A stretch of 64,000 nt of DNA from Corynebacterium lemuris (GTDB taxonomy: Bacteria > Actinomycetota > Actinomycetes > Mycobacteriales > Mycobacteriaceae). Location of the stretch: NCBI RefSeq assembly GCF_024919295.1, contig NZ_JANWTC010000004.1:1-64000 (forward strand). Direction: 5' to 3'. Under the pieces are notes generated by a model. The model ran no database searches. It was given only the letters and a program-made list of their open reading frames with translations, and was not told the origin of the DNA. Shown here piece by piece: positions 41,968-50,127 of this stretch. The position numbers were made by a program, and so were the translations under genes. The stretch's first letter is position 1, and every line of letters begins with the position of its first letter.

Positions 41968-43012
41968 CCTCATGCGTCCAGTCGTTGACGGTGCCGACAT
42001 ACTCCTCAATGAGGTCCTCCAGGGTGAGCACGCCGATCAGTTCGCCGCGGTCACGGACCTGGGCCATGTGCGCGGAACGGCGGTGCAGCTTACGCAGCGC
42101 CTCATCCATGGTGCCGGAACCGTCGACGATGGTCAGTGGACGCAGGTCGGTGCGCGGGATGTACTCCTCACCGCTGGCGGTGGCCAACCGGTCGAGGACG
42201 TCCTTGACGTGGATGTAACCGAGGTAGGAACCGTCGGTGCCGGTGACCGGGAACCGGGAGAAACCGGTCTCCACGACCGCGGTCTCCAGATCCCCGAGCG
42301 TCGGGCCGCGGCGGCCGAAGTCCAGGGTACGGACCTTGCCCAGCGGGATCATGACCTCCTTGAGGGAACGTTTCTCCGAACGCAGGGCCTGGGACAGACG
42401 CAGGGTCTCCTCGGCGTCGAGAAGCCCCTCCTCGCGGGACTCCTTGATCATGAAGGCCAGCTGCGCCTGGTCCACGGTGGAATCCAGCTCGTCCTTCTGC
42501 TCGATGCCGAAGGCCCGCAGCGTGATGCGCGCGATCCAGTTCATGAACTCGATGAGCGGGCGGGTGATCTTCACCCACCAGATCATCGCCGGGGTCAGCC
42601 ACATCGCCAGGGTCTCAGGCCCTGCGATGGCGATGTTCTTGGGCACCATCTCACCGAAGAGGATGTGCAGGAAGGTGATGAGGGCCAGGGCGATGATGAA
42701 CGACAGGGGGTGCAGCAGGTTCTCCGGCACCCCCAGGGCAGTGAAAGGGGCCTCGAGGAAATGGGCGATCGCCGGTTCCGCGACCTTGCCCAGGATCAGC
42801 GAGGCGATGGTGATGCCGAACTGGGCGCCGGCGAGCATGATCGACAGGTGCTCGGTGGCGTAGAGGACCTTGCGGGCCCCTTTGCGGCCCTGCGCGATCA
42901 GCGACTCGATGCGGTCCTTGCGCGAGGAGATCAGCGCGAACTCGGCGGCCACGAAGAAGGCGTTGGCCGCCAGCAGCGCGACGACCATGACGGTGGTGGC
43001 GAAGACATTCAC
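41960..43012 (-). CDS. CNNM/CorC-family membrane protein (short form)
   Basis: A 350-residue member of the HlyC/CorC/CNNM family implicated in Mg2+/Co2+ efflux or magnesium homeostasis. The DUF21 membrane domain spans ~1-195 (VMVVALLAANAFFVAAEFALI; ILFGEMVPKNIAIAGPETL), followed by a pair of CBS domains (~205-345: MIPLGKVRTLDFGRRGP; SRFPVTGTDGSYLGYIHVKDVLD; DRGELIGVLTLEDLIEEYVG). It lacks the C-terminal CorC_HlyC domain that its neighbour keeps. The ATG overlaps the upstream paralogue's stop; the pair may form a hetero-oligomer. Confidence 0.9.
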   Translation of the reverse strand: MNVFATTVMVVALLAANAFFVAAEFALISSRKDRIESLIAQGRKGARKVLYATEHLSIMLAGAQFGITIASLILGKVAEPAIAHFLEAPFTALGVPENLLHPLSFIIALALITFLHILFGEMVPKNIAIAGPETLAMWLTPAMIWWVKITRPLIEFMNWIARITLRAFGIEQKDELDSTVDQAQLAFMIKESREEGLLDAEETLRLSQALRSEKRSLKEVMIPLGKVRTLDFGRRGPTLGDLETAVVETGFSRFPVTGTDGSYLGYIHVKDVLDRLATASGEEYIPRTDLRPLTIVDGSGTMDEALRKLHRRSAHMAQVRDRGELIGVLTLEDLIEEYVGTVNDWTHEDV

Positions 43013-44391
43013 GGCTGGTACTCCTGTGCTTCCTCATCGGTGACCGGGGTGAGGATCACCTTGTCCACCCGGCGGTCCTCCATGACGGTGACCCGGGCGA
43101 TCCATCTGCCCGAAATGCCGGACTCGAACTCGGCGTGGCCCGGACGGTCCGCCTCCGGGAGCAGGAGCACATCCTTGACGCTCGGGATCCGGCCGAGGGT
43201 GGTCATGATCAGCCCGCCGAGGGTCTCATAGGGACCGGAGGGGGCGGTGTAACCCACACGGGCGGTGAGCTCATCGATGCGCACCAGGCCGGAGACCTCC
43301 CAGGAGGAGCCGAACTTCTGGAAGTCCTGCTCCGCGGTGGCGTCATCGTGCTCGTCGTAGACCTCACCGAGGATCTCCTCGACGACGTCCTCGATGGTCA
43401 CCAGGCCGGCGGTCCCGCCGTACTCGTCAGCGACGAGCACCACCTGGGAACCGGCGGAACGCACCGTGCCCAGCACCGCATCCCCGTCGAGGGTGTCCGG
43501 CACGACCGGCACCTTCTTCGCCAGCCGCCCCAGGGAGGTGGTGGACCGGGCCTCCCGGGGCACGGAGAAGGCGTCCTTGATGTGGACGACACCGACCGTC
43601 TCATCCAGGTCCCCGCGCACCACCGGGAACCGCGAGTGGCCGGTCTCCAGGGCACGCGCAATGAGGTCATCGACGGTGTCGTCGACCCCCAGGTAGGAGA
43701 TCGTGGCGCGCGGGGTCATGAACTCATTGGCGGTGGCGTCACCGAACTGCAGGGAACGGTCGATGACCCGCGCGGTGTTGACATCCAGGCCGCCCTGCTC
43801 CGCGGAGCTGCGCACCAGGCTGCCCAGCTCCTGGCTGGAGCGGGCGGAGGCCAGCTCATCGGCCGGTTCGATGCCGAGCCTGCGGACGATGAAGTTCGCC
43901 GAACGGTTCATCGCGCGGATGAACCACTTGAAGACCATGTTGAAGACATGCACCGGGTGGACCACCACCCGCGCCGTCTGCAGCGGCATCGTGATGGCCA
44001 TGTTCTTGGGCACCAGCTCACCGAAGACCATCGACAAAAACGTCGCGACGATCAGCGCCAGCACCAGGGCGACCGCTCCGGAAGCCTGCTCCGTCAACCC
44101 GATCAGCTCCAGCAGCGGCGTGAAATAACCCGCCAGGATCGGCTCCGCGAGGAAACCGGTGGCCAGGGTGGTCACGGTGATACCCAGTTGGGCACCGGAG
44201 AGCACGAAGGAGAGATGCTGGTGGTCACGCTGCACCGCGTGGGCGCTGCGGTCACCCTTGTCGCGGACATGGTTGTCCACGGTGGAACGCTCCAGACCGG
44301 TGAGCGCGAACTCAATCGCGACAAACAGCCCGGTGGAACCGGTGAGGGCGATGAAACCGAGGAGGGAGAGGATACTTAAGAATATGTCCAT
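43009..44391 (-). CDS. CNNM/CorC-family membrane protein (long form)
   Basis: A 460-residue paralogue of the next gene: DUF21 membrane domain (~1-200: LLGFIALTGSTGLFVAIEFAL; MVFGELVPKNMAITMPLQTAR), CBS pair (~215-345: ISYLGVDDTVDDLIARALETG; VVLVADEYGGTAGLVTIEDVVEEILGEV in parts) and a C-terminal CorC_HlyC domain (~365-450: SSWEVSGLVRIDELTAR; GRIPSVKDVLLL). The start ATG 44391 directly precedes the first helix. The mRNA has a leader of ~120 nt if the -10 TAAGAT at 44526-44521 is used. The gene begins a three-gene minus-strand operon. Confidence 0.9.
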   Translation of the reverse strand: MDIFLSILSLLGFIALTGSTGLFVAIEFALTGLERSTVDNHVRDKGDRSAHAVQRDHQHLSFVLSGAQLGITVTTLATGFLAEPILAGYFTPLLELIGLTEQASGAVALVLALIVATFLSMVFGELVPKNMAITMPLQTARVVVHPVHVFNMVFKWFIRAMNRSANFIVRRLGIEPADELASARSSQELGSLVRSSAEQGGLDVNTARVIDRSLQFGDATANEFMTPRATISYLGVDDTVDDLIARALETGHSRFPVVRGDLDETVGVVHIKDAFSVPREARSTTSLGRLAKKVPVVPDTLDGDAVLGTVRSAGSQVVLVADEYGGTAGLVTIEDVVEEILGEVYDEHDDATAEQDFQKFGSSWEVSGLVRIDELTARVGYTAPSGPYETLGGLIMTTLGRIPSVKDVLLLPEADRPGHAEFESGISGRWIARVTVMEDRRVDKVILTPVTDEEAQEYQP

Positions 44392-44519
44392 GAGTGGCGC
44401 GGTGAGCTGTCTGGCCTTAAAGGGTGGTGACGGATACGGCGGAGGACAGTGGCGACCGTCCTGCCGCAGCAGCTGGCCCCGTGGCGGAGGCCGGGTACCG
44501 GACGGCACCCTGTACCAGT

Positions 44520-44535
44520 GATCTTAGACAAGATC
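44520..44535 (-). promoter_or_regulatory. Dyad overlapping the likely -10 of the CNNM operon
   Basis: GATCTT-AGAC-AAGATC (44520-44535) is a perfect 6-bp inverted repeat. Read on the minus strand it contains TAAGAT, the best -10 candidate for the CNNM genes. A dyad over the -10 is a typical repressor site. The ~120-nt leader between here and ATG 44391 shows no magnesium riboswitch that I can recognise. Confidence 0.45.
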
Positions 44536-44601
44536 GTGCCGTGCCAGTGAGCCGGACCGGTGGACCGGCGGGCAGGCCCTGCGTGACGACGCCGCGTCAG
44601 C

Positions 44602-45954
44602 TCAGGAGGTGCGGCGGCCCCGGCGCTGACCGGAGCCCCCGGAGCCCCCGGCCCGGCCCTGTCGTCCCCCGGAACGCCCCGGACGGCCACCCTGCCGGGA
44701 GGCGGAACCGCCCCGGCGTGGGTTGCGTGACTGCTGGCCCTGGCCCTGCTTCTGGTTCTGCTGCTGGCCCGGCAGCGGAAGCGGGGTGCCGGAAGGTACC
44801 CGGGCACCGGTGATCCTGGCCAGGACGTCGGAATCGGCGGTCACCCGCGTCTCCGGGGCGTCCACACCGGCCTTGCGCATGAGGTCCTGGACCTCCTTGC
44901 GCTGCTGGTCCATGACGAGGGTGACCACCGTGCCGGAGGTCCCGGCGCGCGCGGTACGTCCCGCGCGGTGCAGGTAGGCCTTGTGCTCAGCGGGGGGATC
45001 GACGTGGACGACCAGGGAGACGTCGTTGATGTCGATGCCGCGGGCCGCGATGTCGGTGGCCACCAGCACCGGCACGGAACCGTCGGCGAAACCGGCCAGC
45101 GCGTTGGTGCGCGTGGTCTGGCCCTTGTCACCGTGCAGGCCGGCGGCCTCGATGCCGACGCGGCGCAGCTTCTTCACCTGGCGGTCCACGCCGTGCTTGG
45201 TGCGCATGAACATGATCGTCTTGCCCTCACGGGCCCCGATGCGCAGGACAACGTCGTTGCGGTCATCCCGGTCACTGACGAGCAGACGGTGGTGGTCCAT
45301 CGTGTCCACCGAGGCCTGCACCGGTGCCGTGGAGTGGGTCACCGGGTCCGTGAGGTACCGGGTGATGAGTTTCTGGACATCCCCGTCCAGGGTGGCGGAG
45401 AACAGCAGACGCTGCCCCGTCTTCGGGGTGCGGTCCATCAGGCGGCGGACCTGCGGGAGGAAGCCCATGTCGGCCATCTGGTCGGCCTCGTCCAGGGCGG
45501 TGACGACGACCTCGTCGAAGAAGAGCTTGCCCTGGTCCAGCAGATCCTGGGCCCGGCCCGGGGTGGCCACCAGCAAGTCCACCGGGGAGGCCAGGGAACG
45601 GATGTGGCGGTTGATGTTCACGCCGCCGACGACGTCGAGCACCCGCAACCCCATGGCGGCCGCCGGATCAGCCAGGCGTTCACACACCTGGGAGGCCAGC
45701 TCACGGGTCGGGGTGAGCACCAGCGCCCGCGGATGCCCGGGGCGGGTGACACCGGACTCTGCCAGACGGGCCAGCATCGGCAGACCGAAGGTGAAGGTCT
45801 TGCCGGAACCGGTCGGGCCGCGGCCCAGCACATCGCGTCCCGCGAGGGCGTCCGGGATGGCCGCCTCCTGGATGGGGAAAGGTTCGGTGATGCCCTGCCG
45901 CTGGAGTTCACGCACGATGGGCAGGGGAAGGCCGAGATCCTTGAAAGTGGTCAT
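44602..45954 (-). CDS. DEAD-box RNA helicase
   Basis: A 450-residue ATP-dependent RNA helicase. In order: Q motif (FKDLGLPLPIVRELQRQGITEPFPIQ), motif I PTGSGKTFTFGLP (~47), PTRELASQV, motif II ALDEADQMADMG (DEAD, ~157), motif III SATLD, and helicase C domain with motif V VATDIAARGIDI and motif VI HRAGRTARAG. The last ~70 residues are a basic Gln/Gly/Arg/Ser-rich tail for RNA binding (e.g. RQGGRPGRSGGRQGRAGGSG). Such RhlE/CsdA-like helicases assist ribosome assembly and mRNA decay, often in the cold. It has its own unit with 58 bp to the accessory genes upstream. Confidence 0.93.
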   Translation of the reverse strand: MTTFKDLGLPLPIVRELQRQGITEPFPIQEAAIPDALAGRDVLGRGPTGSGKTFTFGLPMLARLAESGVTRPGHPRALVLTPTRELASQVCERLADPAAAMGLRVLDVVGGVNINRHIRSLASPVDLLVATPGRAQDLLDQGKLFFDEVVVTALDEADQMADMGFLPQVRRLMDRTPKTGQRLLFSATLDGDVQKLITRYLTDPVTHSTAPVQASVDTMDHHRLLVSDRDDRNDVVLRIGAREGKTIMFMRTKHGVDRQVKKLRRVGIEAAGLHGDKGQTTRTNALAGFADGSVPVLVATDIAARGIDINDVSLVVHVDPPAEHKAYLHRAGRTARAGTSGTVVTLVMDQQRKEVQDLMRKAGVDAPETRVTADSDVLARITGARVPSGTPLPLPGQQQNQKQGQGQQSRNPRRGGSASRQGGRPGRSGGRQGRAGGSGGSGQRRGRRTS

Positions 45955-46012
45955 TAGGGAGAGTCTACGCTGCAGATGGTCAAAAACCCGCCCCAGGCCA
46001 GCCAGCGGACGG

Positions 46013-46522
46013 CTACTCGACCTCGCCAGGCGTCTCGTCCCTGCTTCCCGGACGCCAACGGGCGCTGTTCACGGGCCGAACGAGAGCACCGAAGACACTC
46101 AGACACCCAAGAACGCCCATCGCAATGGCGAAAGGCGTGTTTCCGATCACCGCGAGACTGAATGCCGCAGCCAGGAACAGGACCGCGAGGGCCGTGACCA
46201 TCCACTGTCCCCGCCGAACTGCCCTGCCGTCCTCTCTGATGGAAGCGGCAATAGCGAAGTTAACCTCGGCGTTCGATCTGGTGGCAGCGTTGGCTGCCTC
46301 AGCCGATCCCTCGGCCATCCGGACGATTCTATCGGCGAGACCGGGCGTGATCTGGTCGTACTGTGCGAGTTCACGGGGCTCGGGAAGTGGGGCGATGCGT
46401 GTCACCTGCATCAGTTCATGGGCGACACGCTCGGAGACCTGATCGACGAGTTCGGCCTCTAGTGCTTCGTCGTGTTGTAGGTGTCGATCGCCTCGCGGAG
46501 GGACCTCCCCGTCTGGGACCAT
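46013..46522 (-). CDS. DUF2335-family membrane protein
   Basis: A protein of 169 residues if started at ATG 46522. It has the DUF2335 pattern: PLPEPRELAQYDQITPGLADRIVRMAEGSAEAANAAT followed by two C-terminal membrane helices (WMVTALAVLFLAAAFSLAVIG and TPFAIAMGVLGCLSVFGALV). The N-terminal region is an acidic helical segment. The start is uncertain: AGGAAGG sits only 1 nt before ATG 46522, and an upstream ATG at 46648 would make it overlap the whole 60-aa ORF. Codon use is less GC-rich than neighbours, marking an accessory gene. Function unknown. Confidence 0.7.
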   Translation of the reverse strand: MVPDGEVPPRGDRHLQHDEALEAELVDQVSERVAHELMQVTRIAPLPEPRELAQYDQITPGLADRIVRMAEGSAEAANAATRSNAEVNFAIAASIREDGRAVRRGQWMVTALAVLFLAAAFSLAVIGNTPFAIAMGVLGCLSVFGALVRPVNSARWRPGSRDETPGEVE

Positions 46523-46641
46523 GCCTTCCTGACGTTCTCCATCGGGTCGTGTACCCGGGCCGCGTAGATCACCCGACCGTCGATTGAGTGGGCGATCACT
46601 CGTCGCTCCGAGGTCTTCCCCGGTTTCATGGGTGTGCTCAT
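46459..46641 (-). CDS. 60-residue ORF overlapping the DUF2335 gene
   Basis: ATG 46641 has a perfect AGGAGG 8 nt upstream and encodes 60 residues (start STPMKPGKTSERRVIAHSI, then DGRVIYAARVHDPMENVRKAW). The protein is basic, with an initial beta-like part and a helical C-terminus (SLREAIDTYNTTKH). Its last 64 bp overlap the start of the DUF2335 gene in another frame, so the two are surely co-expressed. No signal or membrane segment is visible. Function unknown; a regulator or small partner of the membrane protein is possible. Confidence 0.65.
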   Translation of the reverse strand: MSTPMKPGKTSERRVIAHSIDGRVIYAARVHDPMENVRKAWSQTGRSLREAIDTYNTTKH

Positions 46642-46737
46642 CGGTCATCCCTCCTCCTGTGCGAATAGTGCCGTAACGACATCCCCATTATGGCACCGAC
46701 CCCGCCGAAATCACCACACCGCCAGATCCGGCAAAGG

Positions 46738-46772
46738 GAAAACGCGGCAGGAGACGAATGCCTCCTGCCGCG
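46738..46772 (-). terminator. Terminator after gnd
   Basis: An 11-bp stem (46743-46753 with 46762-46772) and 8-nt loop; on the minus strand it is followed by TTTTCCCTTT. It ends the gnd transcript 20 bp after its stop. Confidence 0.9.
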
Positions 46773-46792
46773 TGTCAGTCCTTGGGCGGGCT

Positions 46793-48247
46793 CTAGGATT
46801 CAACCTCGGAGCGGTCACCGGACCACAGGGTGTGGAAGGTGCCCTCCTTGTCGATGCGTTTGTAGGTGTGCGCACCGAAGAAGTCACGCTGGCCCTGGAT
46901 GATGGCGGCCGGCAGGCGCTCGGCACGCAGGGAGTCGTAGTAGGACAGCGAGGAGGCGAAGACCGGCACCGGCAGACCCAGCTGGGTGGCGACGATGACG
47001 ACCTTGCGCCAGGAGTCGATCAGTCCCTCGAGCTCGCCCTTGAAATACGGGTCCAGCAGCAGGGCCGGCAGTGCCGGGTTGGTGTCGTAGGCCTCGACGA
47101 TACGGTTGAGGAACTTCGCGCGGATGATGCAGCCGCCCCGCCAGATGGTGGCCAGGTCGCGGGGGTCGACGTTCCAGTCGTGCTCGTCGGAGCCGGCCTT
47201 GATCTCGTCGAAGCCCTGGGAGTAGGCCACCAGCTTGGAGGCGTACAGCGCGCGGCGGACATCCTCAACGAAGCTCTCCTTGTCCAGGCCGAGCCCGGCG
47301 AAATCGGCCAGCTTACCGGTGGGCAGGTTGCCCTGGGCGGCCTTGCGCTGGTCCAGGGAGGAGGACAGTGCCCGGGCGAAGACGGCCTCGCCGATGGCGG
47401 TGACCGGCACGCCCAGGTCGAGGGCCTCCTTGACGGTCCAGCGACCGGTGCCCTTCTGGCCGGCGGCGTCGAGGATGACGTCGACAAGCGGCTTGCCCGT
47501 CTCGGCGTCCACCTGGCGCAGCACCTCGGCGGTGATCTCGATGAGGTAGGAGTCCAGATCACCCTTGTTCCACTCGGCGAAGACCTCGGCGATCTCCGCC
47601 GGGGTCATGCCCGCGCCGAAGCGCAGTAGCTGGTAGGCCTCGCCGATGACCTGCATGTCGGCGTACTCGATTCCGTTGTGGACCATCTTGACGAAGTGGC
47701 CCGCCCCGTCCGGGCCGATATGGGTCACGCACGGGGTGCCGTCCACATCGGCGGCGATGGACTCCAGCAGCGGGCCCAGGGTCGCCCAGGACTCCTTCGG
47801 ACCACCCGGCATGATCGACGGGCCGTTGAGCGCACCCTCCTCACCACCGGAGATACCGGCACCGACGAAGTGGCGGTTACGCGCGGACATCTCCTGCTCA
47901 CGGCGCACCGTGTCGGTGTAGAGCGCGTTACCGCCGTCGATGATGATGTCACCGTCCTCCATGGCATCCGCCAGCTGGTTGATCACCGCGTCGGTGGCCG
48001 GGCCCGCCTGGACCATGATGATCGCCTTACGGGGACGCTCCAGGGAGGCCACGAAATCCGCGATGGTCTCCGACGGGATGAAGGAACCCTCGGAACCGTG
48101 CTCCGCGATCAGGTCCCGGGTCTTCTCCGGGGAACGGTTGTAGACGGCGACGGTGTGGCCGCGGGAGGCGAAGTTACGGGCGAGGTTGGATCCCATGACG
48201 GCAAGTCCGACGACACCGATCTGGGCGAGATTATCTGGGGTGGTCAT
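46793..48247 (-). CDS. gnd: 6-phosphogluconate dehydrogenase, decarboxylating
   Basis: Converts 6-phosphogluconate and NADP to ribulose-5-phosphate, CO2 and NADPH in the pentose phosphate pathway. The 484 residues begin with the dinucleotide fold IGVVGLAVMGSNLARNFASRGH (NADP specificity from YNRSPEKT), contain the signature GAGISGGEEGALNGPSIMPGG (~125) and catalytic HFVKMVHNGIEYADMQ (Lys/Asn, ~185), and end with GDRSEVES. Length is normal for the dimeric enzyme. A -10 TAGAAT lies 8 nt before ATG 48247, suggesting leaderless expression. It is divergent from the thioesterase gene across ~100 bp and has a clear terminator. Confidence 0.97.
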   Translation of the reverse strand: MTTPDNLAQIGVVGLAVMGSNLARNFASRGHTVAVYNRSPEKTRDLIAEHGSEGSFIPSETIADFVASLERPRKAIIMVQAGPATDAVINQLADAMEDGDIIIDGGNALYTDTVRREQEMSARNRHFVGAGISGGEEGALNGPSIMPGGPKESWATLGPLLESIAADVDGTPCVTHIGPDGAGHFVKMVHNGIEYADMQVIGEAYQLLRFGAGMTPAEIAEVFAEWNKGDLDSYLIEITAEVLRQVDAETGKPLVDVILDAAGQKGTGRWTVKEALDLGVPVTAIGEAVFARALSSSLDQRKAAQGNLPTGKLADFAGLGLDKESFVEDVRRALYASKLVAYSQGFDEIKAGSDEHDWNVDPRDLATIWRGGCIIRAKFLNRIVEAYDTNPALPALLLDPYFKGELEGLIDSWRKVVIVATQLGLPVPVFASSLSYYDSLRAERLPAAIIQGQRDFFGAHTYKRIDKEGTFHTLWSGDRSEVES

Positions 48248-48348
48248 ACCCGAGGATTCTACGCATGCGACCTGTCTCCGGCACTCACCCCGCCAGGAAG
48301 GTCCTATCTTTCCGATAGTTGCAGAGAGGGCCGGTAGGATCGTCCGGC

Positions 48349-48801
48349 ATGAGCGACAACCCCCTGCAGGAACTGATCGACATCGTCCAGGCCGACGGCC
48401 CCCTCCCCGTGGCGCTGCCCGCATGGTTCAACACCGCCAACCGGGGCCTCGACCCCCACCTGGGCATCCGCTACACAGCCATCACCCGGGAGAAGATCGT
48501 CGCCGAACTGCCGGTGGCCGAGCATCTGCTCCAACCGGCCGGTCTGGTCAACGGCGGGGTGTTCTCGGCCCTGGCGGAATCGGTGGGCAGCCTCGCCGGG
48601 GTCATCGCCGCCGGGGCCCCCGTCGTGGGGGTCAACAACTCGACCGACTTCATCGCCGGGGTCAGCCAGGGCGTCATCGAGGCGGTGTCCACCCCGGTGC
48701 AGACCGGCCGGCGCACCCAGCTCTGGGAGATCACCATGCGCAACGAAGGACGCCTGGTAGCACGCACCACGCTGCGGACCATGGTGATGGACAGGCCGTA
48801 G
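48349..48801 (+). CDS. PaaI-type hotdog thioesterase
   Basis: A 150-residue hotdog-fold protein: LGIRYTAITREKIVAELPVAEHLLQPAGLVNGGVFSALAESVGSLAG in successive parts, where the GLVNGGV turn and AESVGS helix carry the catalytic Asn/Glu of the PaaI/ComA2/MenI group that hydrolyses aryl- or hydroxyacyl-CoA esters. In C. glutamicum the gene next to gnd is of the same kind. A -10 TAGGAT lies 8 nt before ATG 48349. The specific CoA ester is unknown; a 1,4-dihydroxy-2-naphthoyl-CoA activity for menaquinone synthesis is one possibility. Confidence 0.88.
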   Translation: MSDNPLQELIDIVQADGPLPVALPAWFNTANRGLDPHLGIRYTAITREKIVAELPVAEHLLQPAGLVNGGVFSALAESVGSLAGVIAAGAPVVGVNNSTDFIAGVSQGVIEAVSTPVQTGRRTQLWEITMRNEGRLVARTTLRTMVMDRP

Positions 48802-48843
48802 GGGAGCGGTTGAGGCGGTGGGGGACGTCACGGTCCGGACACC

Positions 48844-48936
48844 GTGCGCAATATCTGACCTTGACGCGTCAAGTCTGGGGCCCCGAACAGCGACGATGCG
48901 CGCCGGGCCCTCCCGGAGCTGTGAGATGTTGCGCAC
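48844..48936. repeat. Palindrome cluster after the thioesterase gene
   Basis: Outer arms GTGCGCAATATCT (48844-48856) and AGATGTTGCGCAC (48924-48936) pair over 13 bp with one G-T. Inside lies a perfect 14-bp palindrome CTTGACGCGTCAAG (48860-48873) and a GC-rich stem region. No ORF covers it. It may be a two-way terminator, a small structured RNA, or a recombination site at the edge of the accessory segment that follows. Confidence 0.5.
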
Positions 48937-48956
48937 CGCCACAGCGTGCCAGACAG

Positions 48957-49534
48957 TCACTCGAACTCCGCGGAACTCCCCGGGTTTTCATCGGTGCTGT
49001 CCTGGGTCATCTTCACATCGAGCGTGAGTTCCACCCTTGCGCCTTGGGTAACCAGCTGCTTGTAGTGGAAGAGATCCCATCATCGATACGCATGAACAGG
49101 CTTGGTGCCGTCTCCAGAGGGAGGGGAAAGTGCCGTAGTAGTTGGCGGCGGTTTTTGCTGGTTACACCTTGCCACCTTCTCCCTGTCCCCATCGTCATCG
49201 TCAACGGACCCGCCGCCATTGCCGGAACCACCTCACTCATCGGATCATGGAGCCCGGCAGTGCGGATCCCCAACGCCTCTGCAGCGACACGGAACTCGCG
49301 GGGGTCACCGGTGAAGGGCGTGGACAGGGCAGGGTCGCTGACACTGAGTCCCTCAAGGTCCTCCGGAAACAGAAACACCTCGCTGAGGATGTTGTCCTGG
49401 CGCCCGTAGGTGATCGTGGCTCCGCCTGCGCTTTGCTCCACCTGAACGATGGTGGCAGGAGCATCCTCTGATTCGGTGTGCATCCTCCCGGCGGACAGAT
49501 TCCCGATCACTGTGGAGGAGGAGTCGGTGGCCAT
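48957..49534 (-). pseudogene. Frameshifted hypothetical gene divergent from an XRE regulator
   Basis: From ATG 49534 the frame reads MATDSSSTVIGNLSAGRMH to about MRIDDG near 49075, then runs into an unrelated tail ending at 49013. Shifting frame at that point gives a sensible continuation, WDLFHYKQLVTQGARVELTL to SSAEFE, ending at 48957. The total of 578 bp is not divisible by three, so a 1-2 nt indel has occurred (or is a sequencing error). The intact product would be ~192 residues, soluble, with no domain that I recognise. It sits head-to-head with an XRE regulator, an arrangement typical of small accessory or defence-like modules. Confidence 0.65.
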
Positions 49535-49616
49535 TAGGTCTCCCGGTGCTCAGCTATAGGGCGAGGCATAATTTATTGTGCGGTCAATAGTCTATCGGCG
49601 GGGCACATTCTTTTGT

Positions 49617-49991
49617 ATGCAACCACCGCCACCCGATCTTGAATGGGCAACCTATGGGGCGGCGCTGACACATAGGGCACGGGAACTACGTAGACGTCTT
49701 AAGCTCACCCAGGAGGAGCTGTCTGAACGTTCCGGGGTCAGTCGCAACATGATCCAGAACATCGAGCGCGGACATGCCACGGGAAAGCCTGGTGATCCGA
49801 CAAATCCGACCATGAAGACGCTTTACTCCCTCAGCTATGCACTTGAGGCCCCACCGGCGGTCCTCCTTCCGGACCTGGCGAGCAAAGTTCGGCAGCGTAG
49901 CCCCTCAGTAGCCACTTCGCCGGGTATCGAGGAGATCCTCCGCGTGGACATCGCATGGCCAGCAGATCTGGATGTGGAACTGCCGGAATAG
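49617..49991 (+). CDS. XRE-family helix-turn-helix regulator
   Basis: A 124-residue protein with an HTH_3 domain at ~18-80: LRRRLKLTQEELSERSGVSRNMIQNIERG, followed by NPTMKTLYSLSYALEAPPAVLLP. A short acidic C-terminal tail ends in AWPADLDVELPE. Start ATG 49617 was chosen because the HTH is properly placed and a CATTCT -10-like box lies 5 nt upstream. Codon use is less GC3-rich than in core genes, indicating an acquired gene. It probably regulates the divergent gene and itself. Confidence 0.8.
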   Translation: MQPPPPDLEWATYGAALTHRARELRRRLKLTQEELSERSGVSRNMIQNIERGHATGKPGDPTNPTMKTLYSLSYALEAPPAVLLPDLASKVRQRSPSVATSPGIEEILRVDIAWPADLDVELPE

Positions 49992-50127
49992 CGATGTGCG
50001 TCCCCAGGCGTGGCTTTTCCTCAACTCGGTACGAGTTCACCTGCTGATGTCTGATACAGCACTGCCGCTGCTCATAGGCTGAACTTTCAGCACATGAACA
50101 GCGGCAGGAGCGGTCGGGATGGCCAAA

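Noticed and set aside
44392..44520. M-box magnesium riboswitch before the CNNM genes
   Set aside because: None of the conserved M-box blocks could be found in the leader.
46459..46648. Classical toxin-antitoxin pair
   Set aside because: Neither product shows a known toxin or antitoxin fold; kept only as an unexplained overlapping pair.
48304..48318. CTATC-N5-GATAG dyad between gnd and the thioesterase gene
   Set aside because: Arms are only 5 bp and do not match the gluconate regulator motif known in C. glutamicum.
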